A DNA stretch of 64,000 bases from Vibrio sp. Y2-5 (GCF_014596725.1 NZ_JACVEG010000002.1:1-64000); one strand, 5' to 3'; counted from the stretch's first letter, positions 1 through 9,846 are shown. The notes: a model not told the origin generated them from the letters alone. Program-made: numbers and translations.

Positions 1-457
1 AGAAAGGTTGATTCTTATTGCAGATGAATTCACAAAAAAAATAAGAGTTGCTTAATATATTTTCAGCTGTGATATTGTTCAAAGAAATATAGTGGGAATA
101 TGCTACGCGCATAGAAAATAATGAGAACTGCCTGTAAATACACTATTGCTCGTGAAGCGGAACGTTCTTGCATCGTAATCTCTCAGCAACTCATATGGAA
201 AAGTGTGGTGAAGTTTGTGGCTCGGCCTGCTACTGAACATGGCATAAGAAATGTACGCAAACTTTAGGTTGGCAGACTTTTAAACATTTCTGAGCTAGCC
301 ACATCAGTTAAATCGAAGATGGACAAAACCTTGCTAGTGTTTTTACTTAAACTAGCAAATCACAAATTACCACAGGTAATGGAAAAGATGATTGTATAGA
401 TTTGATCTATTGAAGCCGACGAATAAACGTCGGCCTATTCCGATAGTCGTTGAAAAA
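1..457. other. Intergenic stretch with no convincing gene
   Basis: No credible complete gene is seen. Bases 2-55 read on the plus strand as 17 codons ending in TAA and could be the 3' end of a gene lying to the left, but this is too short to judge. A 48-codon ATG frame at 121-267 has no Shine-Dalgarno sequence and no recognisable motif. The right end carries the hairpin at 415-434. Confidence 0.4.
415..434 (-). terminator. Hairpin downstream of the AhpC gene
   Basis: A perfect 7-bp stem (GCCGACG / CGTCGGC) with a six-base loop lies 24 bases past the stop codon of the leftward peroxiredoxin gene. The U-tract after it is poor, so it may stabilise the message end rather than terminate on its own. 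Confidence 0.5.
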
Positions 458-1072
458 TCAGCTCATGATTTCGTCAATAGTAATATAGTCACCAACACGA
501 CCAGCCATTTGCTCTGCTTCTGTATTTACAGGTAATGTTTTTTTACCTGGACGCCATCCAGCAGGACAAACCTCACCAGTTTTTGTTGCGTATTGCCATG
601 CTTCAACCTGACGTAAAAATTCATTCACGTTACGCCCTACTGAATCAGCTTGTACTTCCTGAGCAACACAAATACCGTCTGGGTTAAACAAGAATCGTCC
701 ACGTAATGCTACGCCTTCTTCTTCAACCAGCACTCCAAACATTCTACTGACTTCCTGGTTTGAATCTGCACCAATGGTGAGTTTTAATCCTTTTAGTAAT
801 GGCTCTGTTTCAACAAAACGTTTGTGAGAGAATTTTGAATCAACAGAAACGGCCAGAATCTCTGTATTCAGCTCCTGAAATTCGTCATATTTAGCATTCA
901 TCGCCGCAATTTCAGTTGGGCAAACAAAAGTAAAATCAGCAGGGTAAAAACATACTACTACCCATTTACCCTTGTAGTCAGAACTAGAAACCGAAGTGAA
1001 ATGTCCAGTCTTCGCATCAAAGGCATCCATGGTGAATTCAGGCATTTCACGTCGCACCATTGTTGAACTCAT
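458..1072 (-). CDS. AhpC/TSA-family 2-Cys peroxiredoxin
   Basis: A cytosolic thiol peroxidase of about 204 residues that reduces H2O2 and organic peroxides. The peroxidatic cysteine lies in the FVCPTE motif and the resolving cysteine in the C-terminal VCPAGW motif, the typical 2-Cys pattern. Length fits the family (about 190-200). The ATG at 1072 is chosen because AAGGAG lies about eight bases upstream. An in-frame ATG at 1159 also has an AGGAG and would add 29 residues starting MGCDTG that are not part of the fold. No ahpF is adjacent; an AhpD-like CxxC protein is encoded 4 kb away. Family certain, choice of start moderately sure. Confidence 0.9.
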   Translation of the reverse strand: MSSTMVRREMPEFTMDAFDAKTGHFTSVSSSDYKGKWVVVCFYPADFTFVCPTEIAAMNAKYDEFQELNTEILAVSVDSKFSHKRFVETEPLLKGLKLTIGADSNQEVSRMFGVLVEEEGVALRGRFLFNPDGICVAQEVQADSVGRNVNEFLRQVEAWQYATKTGEVCPAGWRPGKKTLPVNTEAEQMAGRVGDYITIDEIMS

Positions 1073-1324
1073 ACTTACTTTCTCCTTAGGTAATTCCTCA
1101 GAAACATTTTGCTCAATCTTTTTACTTTTTATTGGGATTAACCCTGTATCACAGCCCATAGGAATCCACTCCTTTCTTAAACCTATTTGCATGCAAAATT
1201 ATTAGCATATGCCAATAATTATTATGTCAAATGTCACAAATATGCAAGGGAGTTTTTGTGTGAGTATAAAAATAGGAAAGGCTAAACAAGTTTATTGCTC
1301 AACAAACGTAATAAAACAAAAGAA

Positions 1325-2122
1325 TTACCTTTGAGCATATTCCTGAGGTGTACAACCAAACAATTTTTTAAAAGAAGAGATAAAGCTGCTCACACTGCTA
1401 TAACCCAGCTCATGCGCAACCAAAGTAGTATTATAACCCTGAGAGATCTTCTCCAGAGAATTCATCAAACGAAAACGGCTACGCCATTGACGGAATGTGA
1501 GTCCTGTCTCTGCTTTAAACAACCTTTCGATAGTACGGACACTTGCCCCTACTTGATTTGCCAACTGTTCAAGTAACAAAAATTGGTCAGGTTGATTAAC
1601 AATAAGGCTGATGAGACGTTGCAGGCGAGGATCATGTCCTGATGGAATATAGAGTTCTAATGCTTCCAAAGACTCAAGTTCATCAAGAGCAACCAAGCCT
1701 AAGTTATTTGCTCTTTCTTTTGTGAGAGAGTCTGCGCGTTCTGTAAGCCTGAGTATTACTTCTCGCATTAACGAGCTCATTTTTAACATGACGACTTTAT
1801 CGGAATTCTGGCGAACACAAAACGAAGGATCGACATATAAATTCCGGGTCTGAGTGGCAGTTTCATTACTCACCTGATGGTAATGACCGCCCGGAATCCA
1901 CACAGCATGCGTAGATGGAACGACCCACACCGCTTTTTCACTGGTTACACGTAATATCCCCTTAGCTCCCCAAAGAAGTTGCCCTCTGGGATGAGCATGC
2001 AGCTCGATCGCAGACTCAGCAACCATACTACGACTGTGGGTAAGCACCGGTTTAGCAGGGTCTAAGACAAAAGCAACATCACTGGGTGATAACATTGTCG
2101 TGTTAGGAATATGTTTTGACAT
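1325..2122 (-). CDS. AraC-family transcriptional regulator with cupin sensor domain
   Basis: A 265-residue regulator. The N-terminal half resembles the AraC-type cupin effector-binding fold (HAHPRGQLLWG near residue 43). The C-terminal 100 residues hold the double helix-turn-helix, with LANQVGASVRTIERLF as the first helix-turn-helix and LGYSSVSSFISSFKKLFGCTPQEY as the signature near the C-terminus. It is divergent from the SLC13-type permease, 121 bp apart, so it probably controls that transporter. The inducer is unknown. Confidence 0.88.
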   Translation of the reverse strand: MSKHIPNTTMLSPSDVAFVLDPAKPVLTHSRSMVAESAIELHAHPRGQLLWGAKGILRVTSEKAVWVVPSTHAVWIPGGHYHQVSNETATQTRNLYVDPSFCVRQNSDKVVMLKMSSLMREVILRLTERADSLTKERANNLGLVALDELESLEALELYIPSGHDPRLQRLISLIVNQPDQFLLLEQLANQVGASVRTIERLFKAETGLTFRQWRSRFRLMNSLEKISQGYNTTLVAHELGYSSVSSFISSFKKLFGCTPQEYAQR

Positions 2123-2243
2123 CCTGTCTCGTTAAAACGTAGCAAAAAAAGGTATTTTAGAAATAACTCAACAATATATCTAGAGCCTATTGATCCTTTA
2201 AGTCAACAGAGCCTAATAATTATAAATTTCAGGAGAAATACAT

Positions 2244-3641
2244 ATGGTCAGCCGGCTAAATGTAAAGTCATTCGCTGTAATTATCGCTTTGGTATTTGCA
2301 CTTGTTATTAGTATTTATCCATTTCCAGGTCAGTCCGGGATATTTTCCCGGAGTGCCTCAGTTGTCTTAGTTACACTCGTTTTTTGGAGCTCAGGATTCG
2401 TTCCTCCCTTTCTGGCTAGTTTGATCTTCTTTTCTTTAGTCACAATATTGGGCCTGATTTCACCATCGATCGTATTCGCGGGGTTTGCTTCTACCGCTGT
2501 ATGGCTTATCATTTCAGGGTTTATCATTGGCGCGGCAATTTCCAAATCCGGGTTGGGCCAAAAACTTGCGACATTGATTTCACCCTATTTAACAGTCAGT
2601 TATCCACGCCTTATCGCCGGTTTGGTATTTAGTGCTATGGCGCTGGGGTTTATTATGCCCTCTTCTGTCGGTAGGGCTGTGGTATTAATTCCTATCGGCA
2701 TGGCATTAGCTGACACTATTGGACTTAAAAAAGGCAGTAACGGGAGAATAGGAATTGCCACTGCCCTAGCAATTTCATGTAATATGCCCAGTTTTGCGGT
2801 ATTGCCCGCCAATATTCCAAACATGATTTTAGCTGGTTCCAGTGAAAACCTTCTAAATATTACCTTTGGCTACACTGAATACCTGCTACTTCACTTTCCC
2901 ATATTAGGTATCGTTAAATCTTTGGTCGTCATTTGGTTGGTACTGCGTATTTTCCCTGACGAAATTTCAGCTCCGTCAGCCAATAAAGACACCAGTAACG
3001 AAAGTTTCATTTCCGACCAAAAGATGCAGAAGAAAGTAGGTATTTTGCTCGCTATCACATTGTTATTCTGGATAACGGATACTATTCACGGCATTAATCC
3101 TGCCTGGGTAGGTTTAGTGACAGCAATTATTCTCCTGCTACCTAAATGGGGAGTTGTAGAACCAAAAGCATTTAATAGCTCCGTTGATTTTGCCACAGTA
3201 ATTTTCGTTGCAGGTGCTTTAGGGCTAGGAGCGCTAGTTAATGAATCAGGAATTGGCTCGGCATTAGGTCAGCTATTCGGACATATACTTCCAGCAGACC
3301 AAGACAGCTCATTTCTGAGCTTCATGGCACTGTCTATCATTTCAACTCTCACAGGATTAATCGCAACAATCCCAGGTGTTCCAACGGTATTAACACCTAT
3401 GGCCGGAGATTTCTCTCAAATAACTGGCTTCTCTCTACCCGCAGTAATAATGACTCAGGTAATTGGTTTTTCAACCGTGATTTTTCCATATCAAGTGGGA
3501 CCATTGGTCGTTGCAATGCAATTATCAAAAGAGCCTTTGTCTAAGCTGTTAAAAATTACTCTGCCGTTAACAGCCATTACTGTTGTTGTGCTGATGCCTT
3601 TAGATTTCCTATGGTGGCAACTACTAGGCTGGATTAGTTAA
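2244..3641 (+). CDS. SLC13/DASS-family anion permease
   Basis: A 465-residue inner-membrane protein with about 11-12 hydrophobic segments, resembling sodium-coupled di/tricarboxylate or sulfate permeases of the DASS/ArsB-NhaD group. The repeated half structure is visible: IMPSSVGRAVVLIPIGMAL around residues 137-155 and a second conserved patch with IPGVPTVLTPMAG near 375. A good Shine-Dalgarno (AGGAGA) lies eight bases before the ATG. The divergent AraC regulator suggests substrate-inducible expression. The substrate cannot be assigned from sequence. Confidence 0.85.
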   Translation: MVSRLNVKSFAVIIALVFALVISIYPFPGQSGIFSRSASVVLVTLVFWSSGFVPPFLASLIFFSLVTILGLISPSIVFAGFASTAVWLIISGFIIGAAISKSGLGQKLATLISPYLTVSYPRLIAGLVFSAMALGFIMPSSVGRAVVLIPIGMALADTIGLKKGSNGRIGIATALAISCNMPSFAVLPANIPNMILAGSSENLLNITFGYTEYLLLHFPILGIVKSLVVIWLVLRIFPDEISAPSANKDTSNESFISDQKMQKKVGILLAITLLFWITDTIHGINPAWVGLVTAIILLLPKWGVVEPKAFNSSVDFATVIFVAGALGLGALVNESGIGSALGQLFGHILPADQDSSFLSFMALSIISTLTGLIATIPGVPTVLTPMAGDFSQITGFSLPAVIMTQVIGFSTVIFPYQVGPLVVAMQLSKEPLSKLLKITLPLTAITVVVLMPLDFLWWQLLGWIS

Positions 3642-4084
3642 TAGCTCCCCGCCACTAATAACTTATTTAGTCAAAAAGCAAAATAAATAGAGCCTGACTC
3701 CTGCAATGCGGTCAGCTTCATTAATGCCTATATTGATAGTTTACATAGTAGCCCTTTGATTTATTAGAATCATTCTGCAGATAAATGTAGAAAATCTCGT
3801 ATACGCATAAAGTTATTCGACCTACTTATATAGCGTATGCAATATATATGTACTCTATAACAATTCATTTGGTTAAAAGCTACTTGTCGCATTGGAAATA
3901 TAACTTGGCACATTACCTACTTAAAACGCCAACCATACGAGAGTATATTAGCTTTAACTAATGGCAATACCCAACACATAACTGACGACGCAGTTAAGCG
4001 TGTTAAACCATGTGGTGGATAGACCTGAATGATAGTTTGAGGTTAGTTAGATTTCGCTACAACCTACCAAATAAAAGGCTTGAT
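3642..4084. other. Intergenic region, nothing recognised
   Basis: About 440 AT-rich bases between the permease and the TehA-like gene. No open frame of note, no clear terminator and no repeat. A promoter for the downstream gene is expected here, but no strong -35/-10 pair stands out. Confidence 0.4.
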
Positions 4085-5065
4085 ATGAAAGACTTATCCA
4101 TAAACCATCTACCCTCTGAGAAGGAAGAAAGCCGACTAATACATTTCCCTATTTCAATGTTCTCTGTTGTTATGGGTTTGAGCGGGTTTTCAATTGCATG
4201 GCAAAAAGCTCTGGGGATGTCCTTTCCTCTGGTGACAACATTTACCAGTGCTTTGGCGAGTGTCGTAATGATACTGGTTAGTGGAATTTATCTGCTAAAA
4301 CTCATCCGCTATCCAAATGCAGTAACCGCAGAAACAAAACACCCAATCAAGATTAATTTCTTTGCCGCTTTCTCGATAAGCCTTTTGCTTCTTTCCGTCG
4401 TTTGGCACAGGTTTGAATCTCTTTCCTGTTTTTTGTGGGGGATTGGAGCGATCGTTCAGCTGTCGTTAACTTTATTGGTTATGCATAGCTGGATACACCA
4501 CGACCACTACCGACTAGAGCACGCTAACCCGAGTTGGTTTATCCCTGTTGTCGGTAACATCATTGCTCCAATTACAGGCGCTAAGCTGGGCTTTATCGAA
4601 ATAAGCTGGTTCTTCTTCGGCGTTGGTATTGTTTTCTGGATGGTACTATTAACCATCATTACCAACCGTTTGATTTTCCATGAAACGTTACCAGCACGTT
4701 TTAAACCTATGCTGTTTATATTGTTAGCGCCACCATCTATTGGGTTTGTCTCCTATAGTGCGCTAGTGCCAGAACTGACTGATTTATCGAGAATACTTGC
4801 CTCTGTAGCACTATTTATCGCTATCTTGCTAGCAATCAATATTAATCAATTTAGGAAATGTGGTTTTTATCTTTCTTCGTGGGCTTTTTCATTCCCGCTA
4901 GCTGCCTTTAACGTAGCTCTATTTAGATATGCAGAGTTAACGCAATCATCAACGTGTTTATATCTTGGTAAAACACTATTAGGGGGCCTGACTCTTCTTA
5001 TTCTGTGGCTTTCGTTTAATACACTCAAAGCAATAAAAGCCGGTGAAATATGCAAACCAGAGTAA
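4085..5065 (+). CDS. TehA/SLAC1-type (TDT) transporter or anion channel
   Basis: A 326-residue polytopic membrane protein with about ten hydrophobic helices. The FPISMFSVVMGLSG segment near the start and the HxxWFIPVVGNIIAP segment in the middle are typical of tellurite-resistance/dicarboxylate (TDT) and SLAC1 channel proteins. The longest frame begins at 4010, but the ATG at 4085 (MKDLS) puts the first helix at the family's usual place. The Shine-Dalgarno (AAAAGG) is mediocre. The AhpD-like gene follows 31 bp later, possibly in the same transcript. Substrate unknown. Confidence 0.82.
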   Translation: MKDLSINHLPSEKEESRLIHFPISMFSVVMGLSGFSIAWQKALGMSFPLVTTFTSALASVVMILVSGIYLLKLIRYPNAVTAETKHPIKINFFAAFSISLLLLSVVWHRFESLSCFLWGIGAIVQLSLTLLVMHSWIHHDHYRLEHANPSWFIPVVGNIIAPITGAKLGFIEISWFFFGVGIVFWMVLLTIITNRLIFHETLPARFKPMLFILLAPPSIGFVSYSALVPELTDLSRILASVALFIAILLAININQFRKCGFYLSSWAFSFPLAAFNVALFRYAELTQSSTCLYLGKTLLGGLTLLILWLSFNTLKAIKAGEICKPE

Positions 5066-5096
5066 ATAAATTTAAATATACAACTGAGGTAACGTT

Positions 5097-5438
5097 ATGA
5101 GCAAAAATTATACAGACATTAATCAGCAACAGCGCAAATTAGGTTCCGCTTTTCGAAAAGAGAGCCCGGATACATTTAACGCTTTTTTAAGCCTTCACAA
5201 GGCTGCTTTCGCGCCCGGTGCAATGGAAACTAAGTACAAAGAGCTGATCGCTGTTGCTATTGCTATCAATGTCCGTTGTGATGGCTGTATTGGTTCCCAC
5301 GTTGAAGCGGCTGTCAAAGCAGGAGCTTCCAGAGAAGAGCTAATTGAAACCATTAACGTGGCTATTTTGATGGGAGGTGGCCCTGCCGTTATTTATGGAA
5401 CGCAAGCGTTTGCTGCTGTGGACGAGTTTTACCAATAA
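5097..5438 (+). CDS. Carboxymuconolactone decarboxylase family protein (AhpD-like)
   Basis: A 113-residue small alpha-helical protein. It carries the CxxC and downstream histidine of AhpD-type alkylhydroperoxidases (RCDGCIGSH around residues 59-67) followed by the EAAVKAGASREEL helix. Such proteins reduce peroxides or regenerate AhpC with a redox-active CxxC pair. The start has a strong GAGGTAAC Shine-Dalgarno. It lies just after the TehA-like gene. Pairing with the AhpC at 458-1072 is possible but not shown by the sequence. Confidence 0.88.
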   Translation: MSKNYTDINQQQRKLGSAFRKESPDTFNAFLSLHKAAFAPGAMETKYKELIAVAIAINVRCDGCIGSHVEAAVKAGASREELIETINVAILMGGGPAVIYGTQAFAAVDEFYQ

Positions 5439-5508
5439 TTAATTGTTCCAGTTACTATACCCAAACTACATGGCTCTACAGGTAAGAGAAGTAAAGATTT
5501 CTTATATG

Positions 5509-5539
5509 AGTATCCTTTGAGAGGTTATCAAAGGATACT
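5509..5539 (+). terminator. Perfect 12-bp hairpin after the AhpD-like gene
   Basis: AGTATCCTTTGA and its exact reverse complement flank a seven-base loop, 71 bases past the stop of the CMD-family gene. The following bases are only partly U-rich (TTTC). It could serve as terminator for the TehA/CMD pair. Confidence 0.55.
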
Positions 5540-5707
5540 TTCAAAAGATGTTAATTCTTTTTTAAACTGACCTAATACAGTCATACATTACTACAGGTAG
5601 ACCAATTAATGGCAGGAGAAGTGTGCACTAAGTATTAGGCTAACAACTATTGGGACAAAGGTGTGTTTACCGTAATTAGCGATGGTACACCTCAGGGCTA
5701 CTACATC

Positions 5708-7279
5708 TCAGTTTCTCATTGCAAATGAATGTAACTCGGTACGATTTCGACCATTACGCTTAGCCTCATATAGCGCATTGTCTGCATGTTTAATCGCTTC
5801 ACGTACAGATTCCGTTTGTCCTTGCCAATAAGATACACCAATTGAAATGGTCACACGGCCAACAGCCTCAAAATGACAGACTTCAATGGAACGACGTATT
5901 CGCTCTGCAACAGCAAAGGCCTGCTCGGAATCTGTATCAGCAAGAAAAATAACGAATTCTTCCCCCCCAGAGCGGCAAACGATGTCTTGAGTTCTTGCTT
6001 GGGCTGTCATTTTTTTACTCACGCGTTTTATTAGCTCGTCCCCCATATCATGACCAAAGGTATCATTGACCTTCTTGAAATGGTCAATGTCCAAGGCCAA
6101 TAACGAAAACGGCCTGTTCTGCTCCTTAAATTGATCAATCGCTTTCTCAAGGCCTCTGCGATTGAGTAATCCCGTCATGGCATCAGTCAACGTATCAGAA
6201 TGCAGCTTATTGATGGTATTCGATACGATGCTAAAGGCATTCAAAAAGCTCCGCCTTAAGTGGTTGACTTCAAAATACCACGCGTTGATTCGTGTTAAAT
6301 TTGATACCGTGGTTTGATCATTTTCTATATCAGTAACGGCATTAGCTAACTGTTTTAGCGGTCGTGTAATAAATACAGAAAGTCCCCATATCAACAACAA
6401 CGTTACTAAACCAAGTGGTAGTCCCTCCCACATAACGTCATACATTTGTTCATCAAGGCTTTCTAGGGCATTACTCTTCGGTTTCTGAACCACCACACCC
6501 CATCTGGAATTGTTCACAGGCGCATAACCCGCTAACATTTCAATTCCCTGAGAGTTGGTGATTTCAGCGTACCCATCTTCACCGTTGATAACGGCAGTGA
6601 TAACCGCGTTATTTTTGATAACTTGCCCAATCCGCATTTCATCAGAGTGAAAAATGATGGTTCCGTTCCGGTCCACTACATACATATATGAGCCATCACG
6701 ATAGCTGTGCTTACCTAAAATCGTATTTAAGATGTTTGCCTGCTCAAGATACAACGTACCACTGACATACCCTAGGTAGTCTCCGGTTTCAGAGTAAATA
6801 GGATGGGAAATGCTGGTAATATAATTACCCGAAGGTGATACAAAAGGGTCCGTGATGAGAGGAGCTTTGGCATTCAAAGATTGACGAGCTTTCTCTTGAG
6901 TTAAGACAACGCCTTTCACTGCTAACGTCTCAGGCGATATTGCAATGATGGTGCTTTCCGTATCCACAATAACCACTGAGTTAAAAGAGTTTGTCTGCAA
7001 TCTCAAACGGTCAACTTCACTGTCTAATGCTTGAACATCGTCCATTTTGTCACTCAACTTACTTGCGCTGAAATTCAATTGAGACATTGCGGAATCAATG
7101 AAAGTATCCGTCATACTTGCCATTTTTTCTGCATAGACCCAATTCGACTCCATCGTATTGTTGAGTATCAAGGCTTTCTGTACTCGGTACACCGAATAAA
7201 AAGCATTCAGCAACGTGATGGCGACACTGAATACGCATAAAAGCAAAATCAATTTTCTTAAATTTAATTTATTAAACAT
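5708..7279 (-). CDS. Membrane-bound diguanylate cyclase (Cache-GGDEF)
   Basis: A 523-residue c-di-GMP synthase candidate. A TM helix at about 8-30 is followed by a periplasmic double-Cache sensor region (about 40-280, with GYVSGTLYL and SYMYVVDRNGTIIFH), a second TM at about 287-306 and a C-terminal GGDEF domain from about 360. The active site reads GGEEF at 438-442. R429xxD432 sits exactly five residues ahead, so the inhibitory I-site is intact and product inhibition is expected. No EAL domain. Monocistronic. The sensed ligand is unknown. Confidence 0.93.
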   Translation of the reverse strand: MFNKLNLRKLILLLCVFSVAITLLNAFYSVYRVQKALILNNTMESNWVYAEKMASMTDTFIDSAMSQLNFSASKLSDKMDDVQALDSEVDRLRLQTNSFNSVVIVDTESTIIAISPETLAVKGVVLTQEKARQSLNAKAPLITDPFVSPSGNYITSISHPIYSETGDYLGYVSGTLYLEQANILNTILGKHSYRDGSYMYVVDRNGTIIFHSDEMRIGQVIKNNAVITAVINGEDGYAEITNSQGIEMLAGYAPVNNSRWGVVVQKPKSNALESLDEQMYDVMWEGLPLGLVTLLLIWGLSVFITRPLKQLANAVTDIENDQTTVSNLTRINAWYFEVNHLRRSFLNAFSIVSNTINKLHSDTLTDAMTGLLNRRGLEKAIDQFKEQNRPFSLLALDIDHFKKVNDTFGHDMGDELIKRVSKKMTAQARTQDIVCRSGGEEFVIFLADTDSEQAFAVAERIRRSIEVCHFEAVGRVTISIGVSYWQGQTESVREAIKHADNALYEAKRNGRNRTELHSFAMRN

Positions 7280-7626
7280 TTAGAACGATTGACTCCAAAC
7301 CATCATTCGGTATGTAGACCGAGACTTACACTCGGCCACATAAAAGAAATTCATTAAAAAGAATTCAAAGAATGTTACAACACATCGAACGTTTTAGCAT
7401 ATTAACAACCCCATAAAAACAATTAGCTGTTATGCACGCTATATATGCATTGGAGATAATATTTGGCCGAAATACGATAAGCTCCATTTTACTAAACGCT
7501 AAACTGATTAGAAAAAATAGGTCAAACATCCATCAGTAAAGTTTAACGGAAAAGCGTGCTAACTTTAAATGGGGCAAAGGTGAGCCAGCAGAAGCTAGCG
7601 CACAAAAATGAAGCTCTAGTCGATTG
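7280..7626. other. Intergenic region, nothing recognised
   Basis: About 350 bases between the GGDEF gene and the leftward acetyltransferase. No credible open frame, repeat or hairpin was found. It should contain the promoter of the leftward GGDEF gene. Confidence 0.35.
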
Positions 7627-8166
7627 TCATGCTCGTTCGTTAATTTTGGACGTGAGGATATGATCTTCCCATTTCCCTGCTATTTTTAAGTATTTCCTAG
7701 CAATACCTTCTTTCTCGAAACCAAGTTTAAAAAGCACTCTTTCACTCGCAGCATTATGTGGCATGTACGTCGCCATTATTCGGTTAAGACCAACGACGTC
7801 AAACATGTAGCCTATCGAAGCTTCAAGTATTTCGGTCATATAGCCTTGGCCTTCAAACTTTTTGGCAATGGAGTAACCTAAAAAGCAGGCTTGAAAAACA
7901 CCACGAGCTATAGCCGTAAAACTGCACACACCAACAATTTCACCAGTATCTTTGTCCAAAGCAACAAACTTGACTTCACTACCTTTCTCAAACGCCAACT
8001 CACTGGCTTCACACAGAGACCGCCAATTGTCTAAAGTATAAAATTCATCTGTACGAAGTGGTGACCATGGAGCTAAATGTTCACGATTTTCGAGTTCGTA
8101 AGAAAGCAGATTTGAAGCATGCCTGTTAGACATTACTTCTATTCTAGTCCTTGTCGTATTTATCAT
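7627..8166 (-). CDS. GNAT N-acetyltransferase, RimJ/RimL type
   Basis: A 179-residue acetyltransferase of the RimJ/RimL subgroup (GNAT fold, acetyl-CoA donor). Typical marks are NREHLAPWSP near the start, the acetyl-CoA-binding loop region GYSIAKKFEGQGYMTEIL, the GLNRIMATYMPHNAASERVLFKLGF segment and EGIARKYLKIAGKWEDHI at the end. The ATG at 8166 is preferred to the GTG at 8181 because GGAGA lies five bases before it. The acceptor (ribosomal protein N-terminus or small amine) is not predictable. Confidence 0.88.
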   Translation of the reverse strand: MINTTRTRIEVMSNRHASNLLSYELENREHLAPWSPLRTDEFYTLDNWRSLCEASELAFEKGSEVKFVALDKDTGEIVGVCSFTAIARGVFQACFLGYSIAKKFEGQGYMTEILEASIGYMFDVVGLNRIMATYMPHNAASERVLFKLGFEKEGIARKYLKIAGKWEDHILTSKINERA

Positions 8167-8181
8167 TATCTCTCCGGGCAC

Positions 8182-8566
8182 AAAGTGCTTATTAGTGGCC
8201 TAAAGGTCGCTTTTTCATCGCGTTATTATGCTGCCAGCCTCTTAGCACATCAATTGATTATCCGTTGGTTAATGACAAGAAAATGAAGTTAGATTGCAAA
8301 TGGCGCACCTCTACTCCCCCCTCGGATAACTTGAATTAGGTCAAACTGTGATTTTTGAATCTGAGCTGAAAGACAACCCTGAGAAACTTTGGGGTACTTC
8401 CGAGTTAGAAACTGCCTACTGAAACGACTTCAGGCAAAGACCGTTTCAAGTTGACCTAATGAATGCACAGAAATGGCACAGAACTACCGTCTTTAGCAAC
8501 TAAACCACTACTAACTCCACCCCTGGTAATGATAAAATCTCTGCACCAGATTTACCGAGAAACCCT
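8182..8566. other. Intergenic region with nested inverted repeats
   Basis: About 385 bases without a gene. It holds a near-perfect 12-bp inverted pair (ATTAGGTCAAACT at 8335-8347 and AGTTGACCTAAT at 8449-8460) that spans 126 bp. Just inside the right arm is a perfect 7-bp hairpin (TGAAACG at 8420-8426, CGTTTCA at 8442-8448). It could be an RNA structure or a small decayed mobile repeat. Confidence 0.45.
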
Positions 8567-8905
8567 ATGTTTATTCATCATGTTAATGGCATCGACTGGC
8601 TGGTGATTACAGCTTTTGAAGAATTGAAAACTATATTTATCGAAGAAGCGGGGGCCATCCCCTCTTACTTCTCTGCCGCCAGCGAATTAAACCCGCTTGA
8701 TCAAGCCAAGCGTGCTTATGGATATTTGCCTCCACTCCAGGGCGTGATCACTGATACCGGAACATTTCAAAGCCAAGATAACGAAGAAGATTTGAACCCA
8801 CAGCTTGCCTGCCTAGTTGAGGGGCATGGTCGGGTGTTTATCTATCACAGCGGCTTTGTGGCTTTTGTGAATGACGAACAAACTTTTATTACCCGAATGG
8901 GCTGA
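8567..8905 (+). CDS. Hypothetical protein, 112 residues
   Basis: Not recognised. A soluble, acidic protein with no signal peptide, membrane segment or cysteine cluster. It begins MFIHHVNGIDWLV, has a central Pro/Gly-containing segment (YGYLPPLQG) and ends in alternating hydrophobic strands (HGRVFIYHSGFVAFVND). The ATG follows CCGAGAAACCCT, a weak Shine-Dalgarno. The inverted repeats of the upstream region end about 107 bp before it. Coding is supported by codon-like composition and a full-length frame; function unknown. Confidence 0.6.
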   Translation: MFIHHVNGIDWLVITAFEELKTIFIEEAGAIPSYFSAASELNPLDQAKRAYGYLPPLQGVITDTGTFQSQDNEEDLNPQLACLVEGHGRVFIYHSGFVAFVNDEQTFITRMG

Positions 8906-9069
8906 ACATTATTCAGTCATTTGAAATTGGAGAATTGGCATCCTTAGTCGTTCGTCCAAAAGCGTTTTGTTTATTAACTGGGGGCGAATTGAACGGGGCC
9001 GAACCAATCGATTCACCTTTTGTTGGCTGAGGACTTGAACACTAGAGCTGATAACTCGCTACAATAACA

Positions 9070-9564
9070 TCAGTTCGTTTTTGAGGCGGCGTGCTGCTCA
9101 ATCATGAATACGATCACTTCTTCCTTTAAGCAAGATTTGCTGACATATTGGCGCTGTTTACCTAGATGAAGGATGAATCCTAAATCGGTTTGTTCAAGTT
9201 GGTCAATTTCACTCCAAGCGATGTAGCGGTCGATTTCACCGCTTTTGTAATTCACACCGTTCGCGTTAACTTGAAACACCACTTTGTTGCCACGACTTGA
9301 GCTGATGGTTTGTCGCCATAACCACCAAGTTCGCTTACAGTAAACACTGAACGCTTCAATAACACTCAATACGATAAAGAACCAACCGACATAACCGTTA
9401 GGTAACAGCTCAAACTCTAATAGAACCGTGCCAAAAATAAGAAAGAGTATCCCTTTCAGATACGCTTTTGGGAACTTAGCAGGCTGACTAGTTTGATCAT
9501 AACACTCGGCAAAGAAAGGCTTATCGAGCGTATATTCTGTGGTGAAATCGAAATCTTTAGACAT
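9070..9564 (-). CDS. YcxB-like membrane protein, hypothetical
   Basis: A 164-residue protein. A short N-terminal strand region (FDFTTEYTLDKPFFAECYDQ) precedes two TM helices (about 37-75). A C-terminal part then reads as the PH-like YcxB C-terminal fold (VVFQVNANGVNYKSGEIDRYIAWSEID followed by a LGFILHLG strand). The ATG at 9564 gives the usual YcxB-type start, and the longer frame to 9690 adds non-homologous sequence. The molecular role of such proteins is unknown. No operon partner is evident. Confidence 0.6.
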   Translation of the reverse strand: MSKDFDFTTEYTLDKPFFAECYDQTSQPAKFPKAYLKGILFLIFGTVLLEFELLPNGYVGWFFIVLSVIEAFSVYCKRTWWLWRQTISSSRGNKVVFQVNANGVNYKSGEIDRYIAWSEIDQLEQTDLGFILHLGKQRQYVSKSCLKEEVIVFMIEQHAASKTN

Positions 9565-9846
9565 GTATGGGTACTTTAAGGTCTCTGTGAATAGGTATTC
9601 CAGTTGCAATCTTGGAACACGAGCATTGTATCGCGTCTCAGAGCTTATCTTTAGCAATATTGATTCTGTTTTGTAAAACAATAATACCAAAAGATGCTAG
9701 GCGCTCTGTATGCGATACACAGACAACTCAATACTAACCCTTGGTACGCAGAGGATGCGGAAAATAAGTTAGAGTTACGCTCGATACTTGATGAGTGTAT
9801 GGTTTGTTTATTTCTATTTAACACCTGTTTCAGACAGCATAGTTTT

